Below are positions 7,434 to 13,471 of a stretch of DNA of 14,537 bases, piece by piece. Positions within the stretch are counted from its first letter, which is position 1. Each line of letters starts with the position of its first letter. Both the position numbers and the translations under genes were made by a program. The stretch spans positions 1 through 14,537 of the forward strand of contig JASIJX010000599.1 of NCBI GenBank assembly GCA_030049955.1, written 5' to 3'. The notes beneath the pieces are model-generated. The model was not told the origin of the DNA and did no database searches. It saw nothing but the letters and a program-made list of their open reading frames with translations. This DNA is from Acidobacteriaceae bacterium. GTDB lineage: Bacteria > Acidobacteriota > Terriglobia > Terriglobales > Acidobacteriaceae.

Positions 7434-8039
7434 ATGAAGATTTTCCGATTGCTTGTACTTTGTCTCCTTGCGTGGGCAGGGAGCATTTTTCTCGCCCCCT
7501 TAGGCCATGCGCAAACCGGCGTTTATGCGATAGGCGGCGGCGCTCGCCTTACTGGTCCGAATGTAGGCGCGAACACTGCCGCCGGCGCCAGCGGCAGCTT
7601 TATCGCCTATGGCGGAACCTATGGACTGTATCACGACTTCGCACATGCTGGGCCGATCGGTCTCGGGCTGGATGTGCGCGGCATGCATGCGAGCAGTTCG
7701 AACAGCACCGCGTACGGCAATAAACTATCCGGCGGCCTTGTCGGTTTCCGTGCGGATCTCAAGGCGCCGGCCACACCGGTGCGGGTGTATACGCAGGCGG
7801 AGATCGGCGCAGCGACGACGAACGATGGTCGGTACGTTTCGTCCTCCGGGTCCGCTGGAACGGCATACCAGATCCAGGTGGGTGTGGACTTCAGGATCGT
7901 CCCACACCTCGACCTGCGCGGTGAGTATGGCGTCGGGCAAGTGATTGGGTCCGGTTCGCCAGCGGGAACGGCCAACCTGAACCTGCAGCAGTTCGGCGGT
8001 GGTGTTGTCTTTCGCTTTGGAGGCAGTGCCTCGCACTAA
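7434..8039 (+). CDS. OmpA-like outer-membrane beta-barrel protein
   Basis: The product has 201 residues and starts at ATG 7434, 47 bp after the TPR array, with only a weak GGGG as ribosome binding site. Residues 1-26 form a signal peptide ending G-H-A/Q. The mature part is rich in Gly, aromatic and alternating polar/hydrophobic residues typical of an 8-stranded barrel: G-V-Y-A-I-G-G-G-A-R-L, F-I-A-Y-G-G-T-Y-G-L-Y, L-G-L-D-V-R-G, L-V-G-F-R-A-D-L-K, V-Y-T-Q-A-E-I-G-A, Y-Q-I-Q-V-G-V-D-F, L-D-L-R-G-E-Y-G-V-G and a final F-G-G-G-V-V-F-R-F strand. It resembles the outer-membrane beta-barrel domain of small OmpA/OmpW-type porins and has no peptidoglycan-binding domain. Its place after six secreted proteins suggests a shared envelope function, but its ligand is unknown. 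Confidence 0.85.
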   Translation: MKIFRLLVLCLLAWAGSIFLAPLGHAQTGVYAIGGGARLTGPNVGANTAAGASGSFIAYGGTYGLYHDFAHAGPIGLGLDVRGMHASSSNSTAYGNKLSGGLVGFRADLKAPATPVRVYTQAEIGAATTNDGRYVSSSGSAGTAYQIQVGVDFRIVPHLDLRGEYGVGQVIGSGSPAGTANLNLQQFGGGVVFRFGGSASH

Positions 8040-8097
8040 TAAGTAAACCGCCGCAAGTGCCACAGCATTTTCAGTCTGTCGGCTTTGATCGTGGCAA

Positions 8098-8119
8098 ATA
8101 CCTCCCATTTGGGGGATAC
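8098..8119. promoter_or_regulatory. Imperfect palindrome, candidate operator upstream of the His-x-Asp gene
   Basis: The core CTCCCATTTGGGGGA (8102-8116) extends into flanking ATAC...ATAC. Eight of eleven symmetric position pairs are complementary. It lies about 160 bases upstream of the start at 8280 and just before a TTGACT hexamer. The size and symmetry suit a dimeric regulator such as a LuxR/NarL-type protein. The binding protein is not identified. Confidence 0.45.
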
Positions 8120-8128
8120 TCCAGGCGT

Positions 8129-8157
8129 TTGACTTGGACTCAGAATAGGCAGTAAAC
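8129..8157 (+). promoter_or_regulatory. Weak candidate promoter for the His-x-Asp locus
   Basis: TTGACT (8129-8134) is a good -35 match. The best -10 positions 16-18 bases later (AGTAAA/GTAAAC/TAAACG) are poor, as expected for an activator-dependent promoter. The palindrome at 8098-8119 lies directly upstream. Confidence 0.3.
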
Positions 8158-8216
8158 GGCGTAAAAAACAGAGCGTCTCGTGACGAGTAGAGTGTGATTG
8201 CAAAGGTCTACGCCGT
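8156..8216 (+). promoter_or_regulatory. Inverted repeat enclosing a small hairpin in the leader of the His-x-Asp gene
   Basis: ACGGCGTA (8156-8163) and TACGCCGT (8209-8216) are perfect 8-base inverted repeats. Between them CTCG-TGA-CGAG (8177-8187) is a small inner hairpin. Together they could fold the untranslated leader into a branched structure ending about 50 bases before the ribosome binding site. The alternative is a protein-binding site or chance. Confidence 0.35.
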
Positions 8217-8263
8217 CGTAAGTAAAGCAGTGAAGTGTGTTTTGAGTAACGCAAACCTCGAAC

Positions 8264-8269
8264 AAGGAG
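8264..8269 (+). promoter_or_regulatory. Ribosome binding site deciding the start of the His-x-Asp protein
   Basis: AAGGAG lies 10 bases before ATG 8280 but only 1 base before the in-frame TTG 8271, so ATG 8280 is the better start. Confidence 0.6.
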
Positions 8270-8279
8270 ATTGCGAAGC

Positions 8280-8825
8280 ATGAATTCTACTACTATCGTC
8301 TGCTTTGGCGTTTCAACTGTCTTTCTGACCGTCGGCATAGTCCTGTTTGCTCTGAGTCGCCGTAACTCTGCCAGGGAATTGGTTGAGAAGAGGCGCGGGC
8401 AAGCAGTGATCGATGATCGTGACGATCGGATTATTTGGGAGATGGGCCGGGGCTTGCCTTTGGTCGACTCGCAATCGGCCGACAAAGCAATGACGCGCCG
8501 GGGATTTGTCCCCCGTTTTGTGCTTGGCATTTTTGCCGCTCTGGCCGGTTCGCCTATGGCGCGTGGATGGGCAGATGCCTTGCCGCTGCCGAAGAGAGCC
8601 GACTCCGTCGCCGATGGTCCTGCTGCACGCGGGGAAACAGATGCGAACACCCTGATTGCCTCAAATGCGCCGCAGCAGGATCACAACGACACTCACAACG
8701 ACTTCGAAACCCACGGTGACAATATGACTCCACACCAGGATGCATATCCCCGACCTGGAGTTCACTTTGATGTGCCGCATTACGACCAGGACACCGGCCA
8801 CTTCGACATCCATAACGACGCGTAG
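8280..8825 (+). CDS. Candidate RiPP precursor with eight His-x-Asp motifs
   Basis: The product has 181 residues and I know no named family for it. Residues 4-26 form a hydrophobic membrane segment, followed by a charged stretch (28-55). A second hydrophobic segment (76-93) is preceded by T-R-R-G-F-V (72-77) and followed by A-D-A (98-100), which looks like a twin-arginine signal. Residues 101-130 are Ala/Asp-rich. The tail contains all eight histidines of the protein (135, 139, 145, 152, 162, 167, 174, 178), and each is the first residue of H-x-D: HND, HND, HGD, HQD, HFD, HYD, HFD, HND. The tail is followed by a radical SAM gene. The inference is that the tail is a modified core peptide or metal-binding segment, comparable to but distinct from His-Xaa-Ser (HxsA) precursors. 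Codons differ between the H-x-D copies, so the pattern is held by selection at protein level. M71 (base 8490) is an alternative start giving 111 residues, but it has no ribosome binding site. Confidence 0.8.
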   Translation: MNSTTIVCFGVSTVFLTVGIVLFALSRRNSARELVEKRRGQAVIDDRDDRIIWEMGRGLPLVDSQSADKAMTRRGFVPRFVLGIFAALAGSPMARGWADALPLPKRADSVADGPAARGETDANTLIASNAPQQDHNDTHNDFETHGDNMTPHQDAYPRPGVHFDVPHYDQDTGHFDIHNDA

Positions 8826-8883
8826 AAATTATCCCCGGCCGGCCTCATCCCTGGCGCTGCCGGGCCTGCTCATCTGGAGCAGT

Positions 8884-8913
8884 AGGCGGTGTTCGATGCC
8901 GCCTCCGATTTTT
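8884..8913 (+). terminator. Terminator-like hairpin between the precursor and radical SAM genes
   Basis: AGGCGG (8884-8889) pairs with CCGCCT (8899-8904) around a 9-base loop, and T5 (8909-8913) follows after 4 bases. The stem is short but GC-rich. In this position a leaky terminator would give more precursor mRNA than maturase mRNA, a common layout in RiPP operons. The rest of the gap (8826-8935) contains only GC-rich sequence and the next ribosome binding site (GGGAGG, 8921-8926). Confidence 0.5.
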
Positions 8914-8935
8914 CCAACTAGGGAGGTTCGTTTCG

Positions 8936-10984
8936 ATGGGTACAGAGTTGCGCCCGTTGGGAGTGAAGTGCAACATCCGCTGTCACTACTGCTATCAGAA
9001 CCCGCAACGCGATGCCGAGAATCTGAACTCCCGCTACGACATGGAGGCCATGAAGGCCGCCGTCGAGCGCGAGGGAAAGCCGTTTACTCTTTTCGGTGGT
9101 GAGCCGTTGCTGGTTCCGGAGCGCGACCTTGCCGAGCTTTGGTCCTGGGGGCAAATTACCTTCGGCGGCAATGGAGTCCAGACCAACGGCTCGCTGGTGA
9201 ATGACCGTCACATCCAGATGTTCAAGAGATACCGGGTATCGGTAGGCATTTCGATTGACGGGCCAGGTGAGTTCAACGACATTCGCTGGGCGGGATCGCT
9301 GGAAGCGACGCGAACCACCACCGCACGCACCGAGGCAGCCATTCGCCGTCTGTGCCAGGAGAAGATCTATCCCAGCTTGATTGTCACCCTGCACCGAGGT
9401 AATGCTACGGAAGCCAAGCTGCCGATTCTTCTTGACTGGTTGAGGACAATGGAACAAATGGGTGTGCGCTCCGTCCGTCTTCACATTCTGGAAGTTGACT
9501 CGCCGCGAGTCCGCGAACTGTATACGCTTACCAACGAAGAAAATATACGGGCGTTCCTGTACTTCGCCCAGGCGGAACCTTCATTTAAGCGCCTGCGCTT
9601 CGACGTCTTCGAGGATATACGCAGGCTGCTGGGCGGCAAAGATAAATCCACCACCTGCATTTGGAACGCTTGCGACCAGTACACCACCGCCGCCGTGCGT
9701 GGCGTGGAAGGCAATGGGCAGCGCAGCAACTGCGGCCGCACCAACAAGGACGGCATTGATTACGTAAAAGGGGCAAAGCCAGGCTATGAACGCTACGTCG
9801 CTCTCTATCAGACACCGTATGAGGACGGAGGCTGCAGCGGATGCCGTTTTTTTGCCATGTGCAAAGGCCAATGCCCTGGTACCGCAGTGGACAATGATTG
9901 GAGAAATCGCTCGGAGCATTGCCGGGTTTGGATGGCGCTTTTCGAATACTTTGAGCAGCAATTGCATGCCAATGGCAAATTGTCCCTTTCACTTTCTCCC
10001 ATGCGTGAGACATTCGAGCGCGAGTTAGTCTCACTCTGGGCCTCAGGCCGCAACTCCTCGCTTGAGGATTTGCTTGCGCGCATCGATAAGGGAGAAAAAC
10101 ATGCGGCGTCTGATTCCCAACAGGCACTGGTCTCGCATGGCGCCAGTCTGCCGTGCCGTGAGTTCGTGCGGTCCGTGTGGGTGAGCGATCGCGCGCATTC
10201 CGAATGGGGAGAAAAAATTCCTAAGATTGCCGCCGCCTGGCGCCGCTTGGAGTGGAAGACCGTGGTCAAGGGAATAAGACCGGGCGCTCTCATGTGGGTC
10301 TCGCAAGCCGAGCTTGCCGCGCTTCAGGATAAGCTGCGGGCGGCCAGCGTGAAAGCTTTGGTCTTGCAGGCCCGGCAAACCGGCCAGTCAGGAGCCGGCG
10401 ACATCGTCATCTTCCGGATTGCCTTGGGATCAGCCAAAACCCTCAGGAAATTTCGGTCCGCGTGGATCCGGCGAGACGCCACGACCATCGGCAGGCTCCT
10501 GGGTTATCCCGGCTGCTGCTGCGCGGCATTCACTTGTGCGGCTTCCTCATCCGGGCTTCAGGATTGGCCGTGGTGGGCGGTATGTGCAGGAGGCACTGCT
10601 GAGCGGGAACGCGACGACCTGCAAGTGAAGGGTCCACCGCAGGTGAATACGCTGCTGTCGCGGATTGGGGTCCGGCTTATCCCACACGAGCCTTGCAGCT
10701 TTGACTGCGCAAAATCACTCGAACTGGCGGAGCAATTTAGGAGCGCGGCGGATTCCGCCGAGGAGTTGGAAGCGCTGGACGCGGCCGCCGAGATGCTTAG
10801 TTGGCCGATGTCGTGGTCGGCGGCAAACGGCATCGCCGAGATAAAAACTCCGGTCCTCAAAATCGGCTATGACACCGAACGTGTTTCAGGGAAGCGATGC
10901 ATCCGCTATTTCGGCGAGCAATATCCCGTCGCCGGGGCTGCCGGTTTGCAGTTCCCTTTCAGGATTCTCCATGATTGCCGTTAG
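8936..10984 (+). CDS. Radical SAM/SPASM-like peptide maturase with extra Cys-rich C-terminal domain
   Basis: The product has 682 residues, with GGGAGG 9 bases before ATG 8936. The radical SAM cluster motif C-N-I-R-C-H-Y-C (Cys 12, 16, 19; CxxxCxxC) is followed by G-G-E-P at 54-57 and S-I-D-G-P at 106-110. A second Cys set typical of SPASM/twitch auxiliary Fe-S clusters lies at Cys 241, 246, 266, 300, 303, 309, 313 and 329. Its core reads G-C-S-G-C-R-F-F-A-M-C-K-G-Q-C-P-G, with D-W-R-N-R-S-E-H-C after it. Such enzymes form C-C or thioether crosslinks in peptides. Residues about 350-480 are of unknown fold. Residues about 500-680 form a further domain with G-Y-P-G-C-C-C (523-529) and H-E-P-C-S-F-D-C (584-591), which recalls DUF483-type Cys proteins (from memory, low certainty). 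The likely substrate is the protein at 8280. The stop overlaps the next gene by 14 bp. Confidence 0.88.
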   Translation: MGTELRPLGVKCNIRCHYCYQNPQRDAENLNSRYDMEAMKAAVEREGKPFTLFGGEPLLVPERDLAELWSWGQITFGGNGVQTNGSLVNDRHIQMFKRYRVSVGISIDGPGEFNDIRWAGSLEATRTTTARTEAAIRRLCQEKIYPSLIVTLHRGNATEAKLPILLDWLRTMEQMGVRSVRLHILEVDSPRVRELYTLTNEENIRAFLYFAQAEPSFKRLRFDVFEDIRRLLGGKDKSTTCIWNACDQYTTAAVRGVEGNGQRSNCGRTNKDGIDYVKGAKPGYERYVALYQTPYEDGGCSGCRFFAMCKGQCPGTAVDNDWRNRSEHCRVWMALFEYFEQQLHANGKLSLSLSPMRETFERELVSLWASGRNSSLEDLLARIDKGEKHAASDSQQALVSHGASLPCREFVRSVWVSDRAHSEWGEKIPKIAAAWRRLEWKTVVKGIRPGALMWVSQAELAALQDKLRAASVKALVLQARQTGQSGAGDIVIFRIALGSAKTLRKFRSAWIRRDATTIGRLLGYPGCCCAAFTCAASSSGLQDWPWWAVCAGGTAERERDDLQVKGPPQVNTLLSRIGVRLIPHEPCSFDCAKSLELAEQFRSAADSAEELEALDAAAEMLSWPMSWSAANGIAEIKTPVLKIGYDTERVSGKRCIRYFGEQYPVAGAAGLQFPFRILHDCR

Positions 10985-11885
10985 TCAATCCGCTGCCGTG
11001 GCAGAACGAAACGATGCTCTCGCCCCGGGCGCGATCGTGCGCCAGACGCTCGAATTTTTACTGGCCGATGGACAGGCGCAGGACAGGCGGATCGCCGCCC
11101 TCTACCTAAACAACTACTTCACCGTGGTGCGGCTGAATGATGAGAGCATCGGCGTCTGCATGAGCAGCTTTCATTTGCCTGCCCCGGAACTGGAGGGGAT
11201 GGAGCAAAGCCTCCGGAGCCGACTGGCATCCGATCCGTTGCTGCTCAGGTACATCAATGTGGAGGCAGATGCGGGCGGAGTTGCAGGCTCGATCCGTGCC
11301 GCGCTGACCAGCGCGCTTTCCACACCAGCCCTGTCCCGCGGCAGCGATCGATTTTTTACCAGTTCCAACACTCGCCCTAACCATTTCTTCGCCGGCATCG
11401 ACTCGGCTGTCGTCATCGGCTGGGGAGGACTCTTCGATTTTCTTGTTCGCCGCACGACTGCTCTACGTATTCACGTCAGCGAACTCCAATATCCGTCGAA
11501 AAGGGGGCGGATCGACGCCGAACTGAACGCATACCGGGCGCAGTATCCCTATCTCGATCTTTCCATCTCCGATGGTTCGGACGTGGGAGAACGCCTGTCC
11601 TCTGCTGACCTGCTTGCGATCACGGGATCGACTTTGGGCAACAACACGCTGGAGCATTTGTTGTGGACGTCGCGAAATTGCCCGCGCGTTGTGCTTCAAG
11701 GGCAGAGCGCAGCCATTCATCCGCGTTATCTGTTCGAAGCCGGCGTCCACCTTGTGGCAACCTCTATGAAGCCCGCCGCAGTTGCCGAAGCAGCCGCCGC
11801 TGATTCGACCGGCAATGCGCTGCGCCCGTTCTTTGAAGGTGGTCTGCCGCGAATTTATCTTGAACCGCAGCCACTGGAGGGATGA
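10971..11885 (+). CDS. DUF364-type protein (putative heavy-metal chelation)
   Basis: The product has 304 residues. ATG 10971, with AGGA at 10961-10964, is chosen over an in-frame start at 10869 that would overlap the maturase by more than 100 bp. The chosen start overlaps it by 14 bp. The N-terminal half (about 40-120) fits a DUF4213-like alpha/beta domain (Y-F-T-V-V-R-L-N-D-E-S-I-G-V). The C-terminal half (about 140-275) fits DUF364: D-S-A-V-V-I-G-W-G-G, a Rossmann-like L-R-I-H-V-S-E-L, S-S-A-D-L-L-A-I-T-G-S-T-L-G-N-N-T, V-V-L-Q-G-Q-S-A-A-I-H-P and G-V-H-L-V-A-T-S. Proteins of this family have been proposed to chelate heavy metals, from structure rather than biochemistry. There is no signal peptide, so it is cytosolic. 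Coupling to the maturase suggests that it acts on the same peptide or supplies or senses a metal. Confidence 0.8.
   Translation: MIAVSQSAAVAERNDALAPGAIVRQTLEFLLADGQAQDRRIAALYLNNYFTVVRLNDESIGVCMSSFHLPAPELEGMEQSLRSRLASDPLLLRYINVEADAGGVAGSIRAALTSALSTPALSRGSDRFFTSSNTRPNHFFAGIDSAVVIGWGGLFDFLVRRTTALRIHVSELQYPSKRGRIDAELNAYRAQYPYLDLSISDGSDVGERLSSADLLAITGSTLGNNTLEHLLWTSRNCPRVVLQGQSAAIHPRYLFEAGVHLVATSMKPAAVAEAAAADSTGNALRPFFEGGLPRIYLEPQPLEG
11876..11881 (+). promoter_or_regulatory. Ribosome binding site deciding a TTG start
   Basis: GGAGGG ends 5 bases before TTG 11887 and overlaps the last codons of the DUF364 gene. It supports the TTG start and translational coupling. Confidence 0.6.
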
Positions 11886-11886
11886 A

Positions 11887-12531
11887 TTGAAAATAATTAC
11901 ACGCGCAATAGCAACCTGGCTTCTACTCATCTTCGTGTTCCTGGCACCGCAACTCGCGCAGGCGAAGAAAAAGCAGCCACCACCGCCACAGCCTCCGCCG
12001 CCGGTGGCGAAATCCGGCCCTTCCTTCGAAGTCACGCGCGATTGGTTGGTATCTGCCCTAGCGCAATATGGAGGGACCCCCTCCTATGTGAGTTGCTGCT
12101 GGTACGCCTACTCAGAGGCTGCTATCAGTAACTCCTGCGTACTCACCTTTCATAACGATGAGTATCAAACGGACTATAAGAACGGCTCAACGCCGATGGA
12201 AACATCTACCATTACCATGCCAATAGGAGCGGTGACGAATACCAGTCTCCAGAGCTATGGCGACTCCCCTCAACTTTCGATACAAACGGGGAATTTAGCC
12301 GCGATTACGTTGACCAATTCTTTTCATTACAATGACAAGTTGCGGTTCCCTGATGGCTCTGAACCCAGTTTTGGGATTCTCATTGGTCGTCAGCCGCAAG
12401 TCGTGCCCGGACAGCCCATGCCTGACAGCAGCGCAGATATGGCGAAGCGCTTCCAGGCAGCGTTCCAGCACATGGTCGACATCTGCAAGGGAACCTACCA
12501 GGCTCCCGCACAGCAAAATCAACCGTTTTAA
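11887..12531 (+). CDS. Secreted protein with Trp-to-Cys beta domain (TTG start)
   Basis: The product has 214 residues. TTG 11887 is chosen because GGAGGG precedes it and it opens a signal peptide (MKIITRAIATWLLLIFVFLA, cleavage near A-Q-A). The longer in-frame ORF from 11782 would bury this signal peptide within the DUF364 gene. The start lies 1 bp after the previous stop. Residues 27-41 are a Lys then Pro-rich spacer (KKKQPPPPQPPPP). The domain at about 46-200 begins F-E-V-T-R-D-W-L-V-S-A-L, includes a C-C pair at 70-71 and C-V-L-T-F at 84-88, and ends M-A-K-R-F-Q-A-A-F-Q-H-M-V-D-I-C. The protein stops at N-Q-P-F. The same domain plan and C-terminal tail occur in the array proteins at 4261 and 5305, but no TPR is present here. 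Function is unknown. Confidence 0.82.
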   Translation: MKIITRAIATWLLLIFVFLAPQLAQAKKKQPPPPQPPPPVAKSGPSFEVTRDWLVSALAQYGGTPSYVSCCWYAYSEAAISNSCVLTFHNDEYQTDYKNGSTPMETSTITMPIGAVTNTSLQSYGDSPQLSIQTGNLAAITLTNSFHYNDKLRFPDGSEPSFGILIGRQPQVVPGQPMPDSSADMAKRFQAAFQHMVDICKGTYQAPAQQNQPF

Positions 12532-12540
12532 GGGAGAGAA

Positions 12541-12888
12541 ATGATGAAATTCGTGAACCCTTTGGTTTTCCTCTTGGGACTCATGGCGGCTGCAGGAGCT
12601 CCGATCTCGCTTCACGCGCAGCAGGATGCCTACCACTGCGTCCGCGTTGTTTGGAAGTCGGCTTACAACGCCGATTTCGTTTACGACACGTGCAACCAGG
12701 CGCTCAATGTGGCGTTCGCTACGCCGCAAAACAGCGGTCTAGTTGCGTCTACACCGGACAATCCGGCCATCGTGTACGAAAAACCCGGCACTCCTTATAA
12801 ATACTGGGCGTGTACAAACGGGCAGCCGCTTGATAATAGTACGCAGCTTACCCCGACCTACAATTCCACTTCAGTTTCCTGCAAGTGA
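12541..12888 (+). CDS. Small secreted four-Cys protein
   Basis: The product has 115 residues. ATG 12541 follows GGGAGAG, 9 bp after the previous stop. ATG 12544 is equally possible and changes one residue. The signal peptide runs to about residue 26 (A-P-I-S-L-H-A/Q). The mature part of about 89 residues has four Cys (Y-H-C, D-T-C-N, W-A-C-T, V-S-C-K at the very end), enough for two disulfides, and several W/Y-containing short strands. No family was recognised. It may be co-transcribed with the genes from 8936 onward. Its V-V-W-K-S...N-A-D...D-T-C stretch recalls R-W-S-Q-V-N-R-D-T-C in the next gene. Confidence 0.75.
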   Translation: MMKFVNPLVFLLGLMAAAGAPISLHAQQDAYHCVRVVWKSAYNADFVYDTCNQALNVAFATPQNSGLVASTPDNPAIVYEKPGTPYKYWACTNGQPLDNSTQLTPTYNSTSVSCK

Positions 12889-13004
12889 GAAGCAATGCAA
12901 GATCAGTAACTGAACGGAGAACCCACTGTCTACCCGCAGTCTCTGCGATATGTCCACACGCTAACCCCGGCTTCGGCTGACACTCTTATCATGGAGGCAA
13001 TTCG
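12889..13004. other. Intergenic gap without visible gene
   Basis: These 116 bases separate two small secreted-protein genes. I see no convincing promoter, terminator or RNA gene, only the GGAGG (12993-12997) serving the next start. Confidence 0.5.
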
Positions 13005-13358
13005 ATGAAAAACACTCGCCTCGCAGTCGCCGCTCTGTTTCTCTTCTCCGCCTTGGCTGCCCGCGCCGATAACTGGACGCAATGGGTGCCGTTCGGCAAC
13101 AGCGGCCTTTCCATCCGCTGGAGCCAGGTGAATCGCGACACCTGCACCTGGGCTTTTCGCAACGATACCAAGCGCACGCTGGCCATCATGAATTTCAACA
13201 TCGTCGACACGAATGCCGACACGGGGGTAGCCGAACACACAACGGACGTGCTTCCCACTCTGCAGCCTGGTCAGGCGCTCGGCGGCTGGACCGCTTTTTC
13301 GGCCACTGCCAACTGCAGCGCGGTGCGCCTCACCGCCACCAACATTCAATGGAACTGA
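13005..13358 (+). CDS. Small secreted two-Cys beta protein
   Basis: The product has 117 residues. GGAGG lies 7 bases before ATG 13005. The signal peptide is residues 1-21 (A-A-R-A/D). The mature part reads as a single beta-sandwich-like domain: W-V-P-F-G-N-S-G-L-S-I-R-W, then T-C-T-W-A-F-R-N-D, I-M-N-F-N-I-V-D-T, P-G-Q-A-L-G-G-W and a closing C-S-A-V-R-L-T-A-T-N-I-Q-W. The two Cys could form one disulfide. Strand order and the P-G-Q...G-G-W turn recall small secreted immunoglobulin-like or carbohydrate-binding folds, but no family is recognised. The 116-bp gap upstream leaves open whether it belongs to the same transcript. Confidence 0.75.
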   Translation: MKNTRLAVAALFLFSALAARADNWTQWVPFGNSGLSIRWSQVNRDTCTWAFRNDTKRTLAIMNFNIVDTNADTGVAEHTTDVLPTLQPGQALGGWTAFSATANCSAVRLTATNIQWN

Positions 13359-13370
13359 TCATGACCCTCG

Positions 13371-13420
13371 CGGCGGTGCAGGCCCACCTCTGAACCGCCG
13401 TCAACCAGATTTGAACCTGG
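13371..13420. terminator. Inverted repeats between convergent genes
   Basis: CGGCGGT (13371-13377) and ACCGCCG (13394-13400) form a perfect 7-base stem with a 16-base loop. A second small repeat, CCAG-ATTTGAAC-CTGG, follows at 13405-13420. There is no T-run, so it is only terminator-like. Its place between convergent genes fits transcription stopping there. Confidence 0.35.
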
Positions 13421-13471
13421 CTAATAGGTTTCGTGTTTCGGACCCAGCGTGCGCTCCCGTGTTCTGGGAAT

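Noticed and set aside
8036..8650. Minus-strand ORF of 204 residues opposite the precursor and its leader
   Set aside because: It is opposite the His-x-Asp gene and its regulatory region, has Arg/Ser/Pro-rich shadow composition and no recognisable motif.
8740..9102. Plus-strand ORF of 120 residues across the precursor/maturase junction
   Set aside because: It overlaps two better genes in another frame and has no recognisable domain or ribosome binding site.
10869..10970. Earlier start for the DUF364 gene
   Set aside because: It would overlap the maturase by more than 100 bp; ATG 10971 has AGGA 6 bases upstream.
11782..11886. N-terminal extension of the 11887 gene back to an in-frame ATG at 11782
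   Set aside because: It lies inside the DUF364 gene, has no ribosome binding site and would mask an obvious signal peptide.
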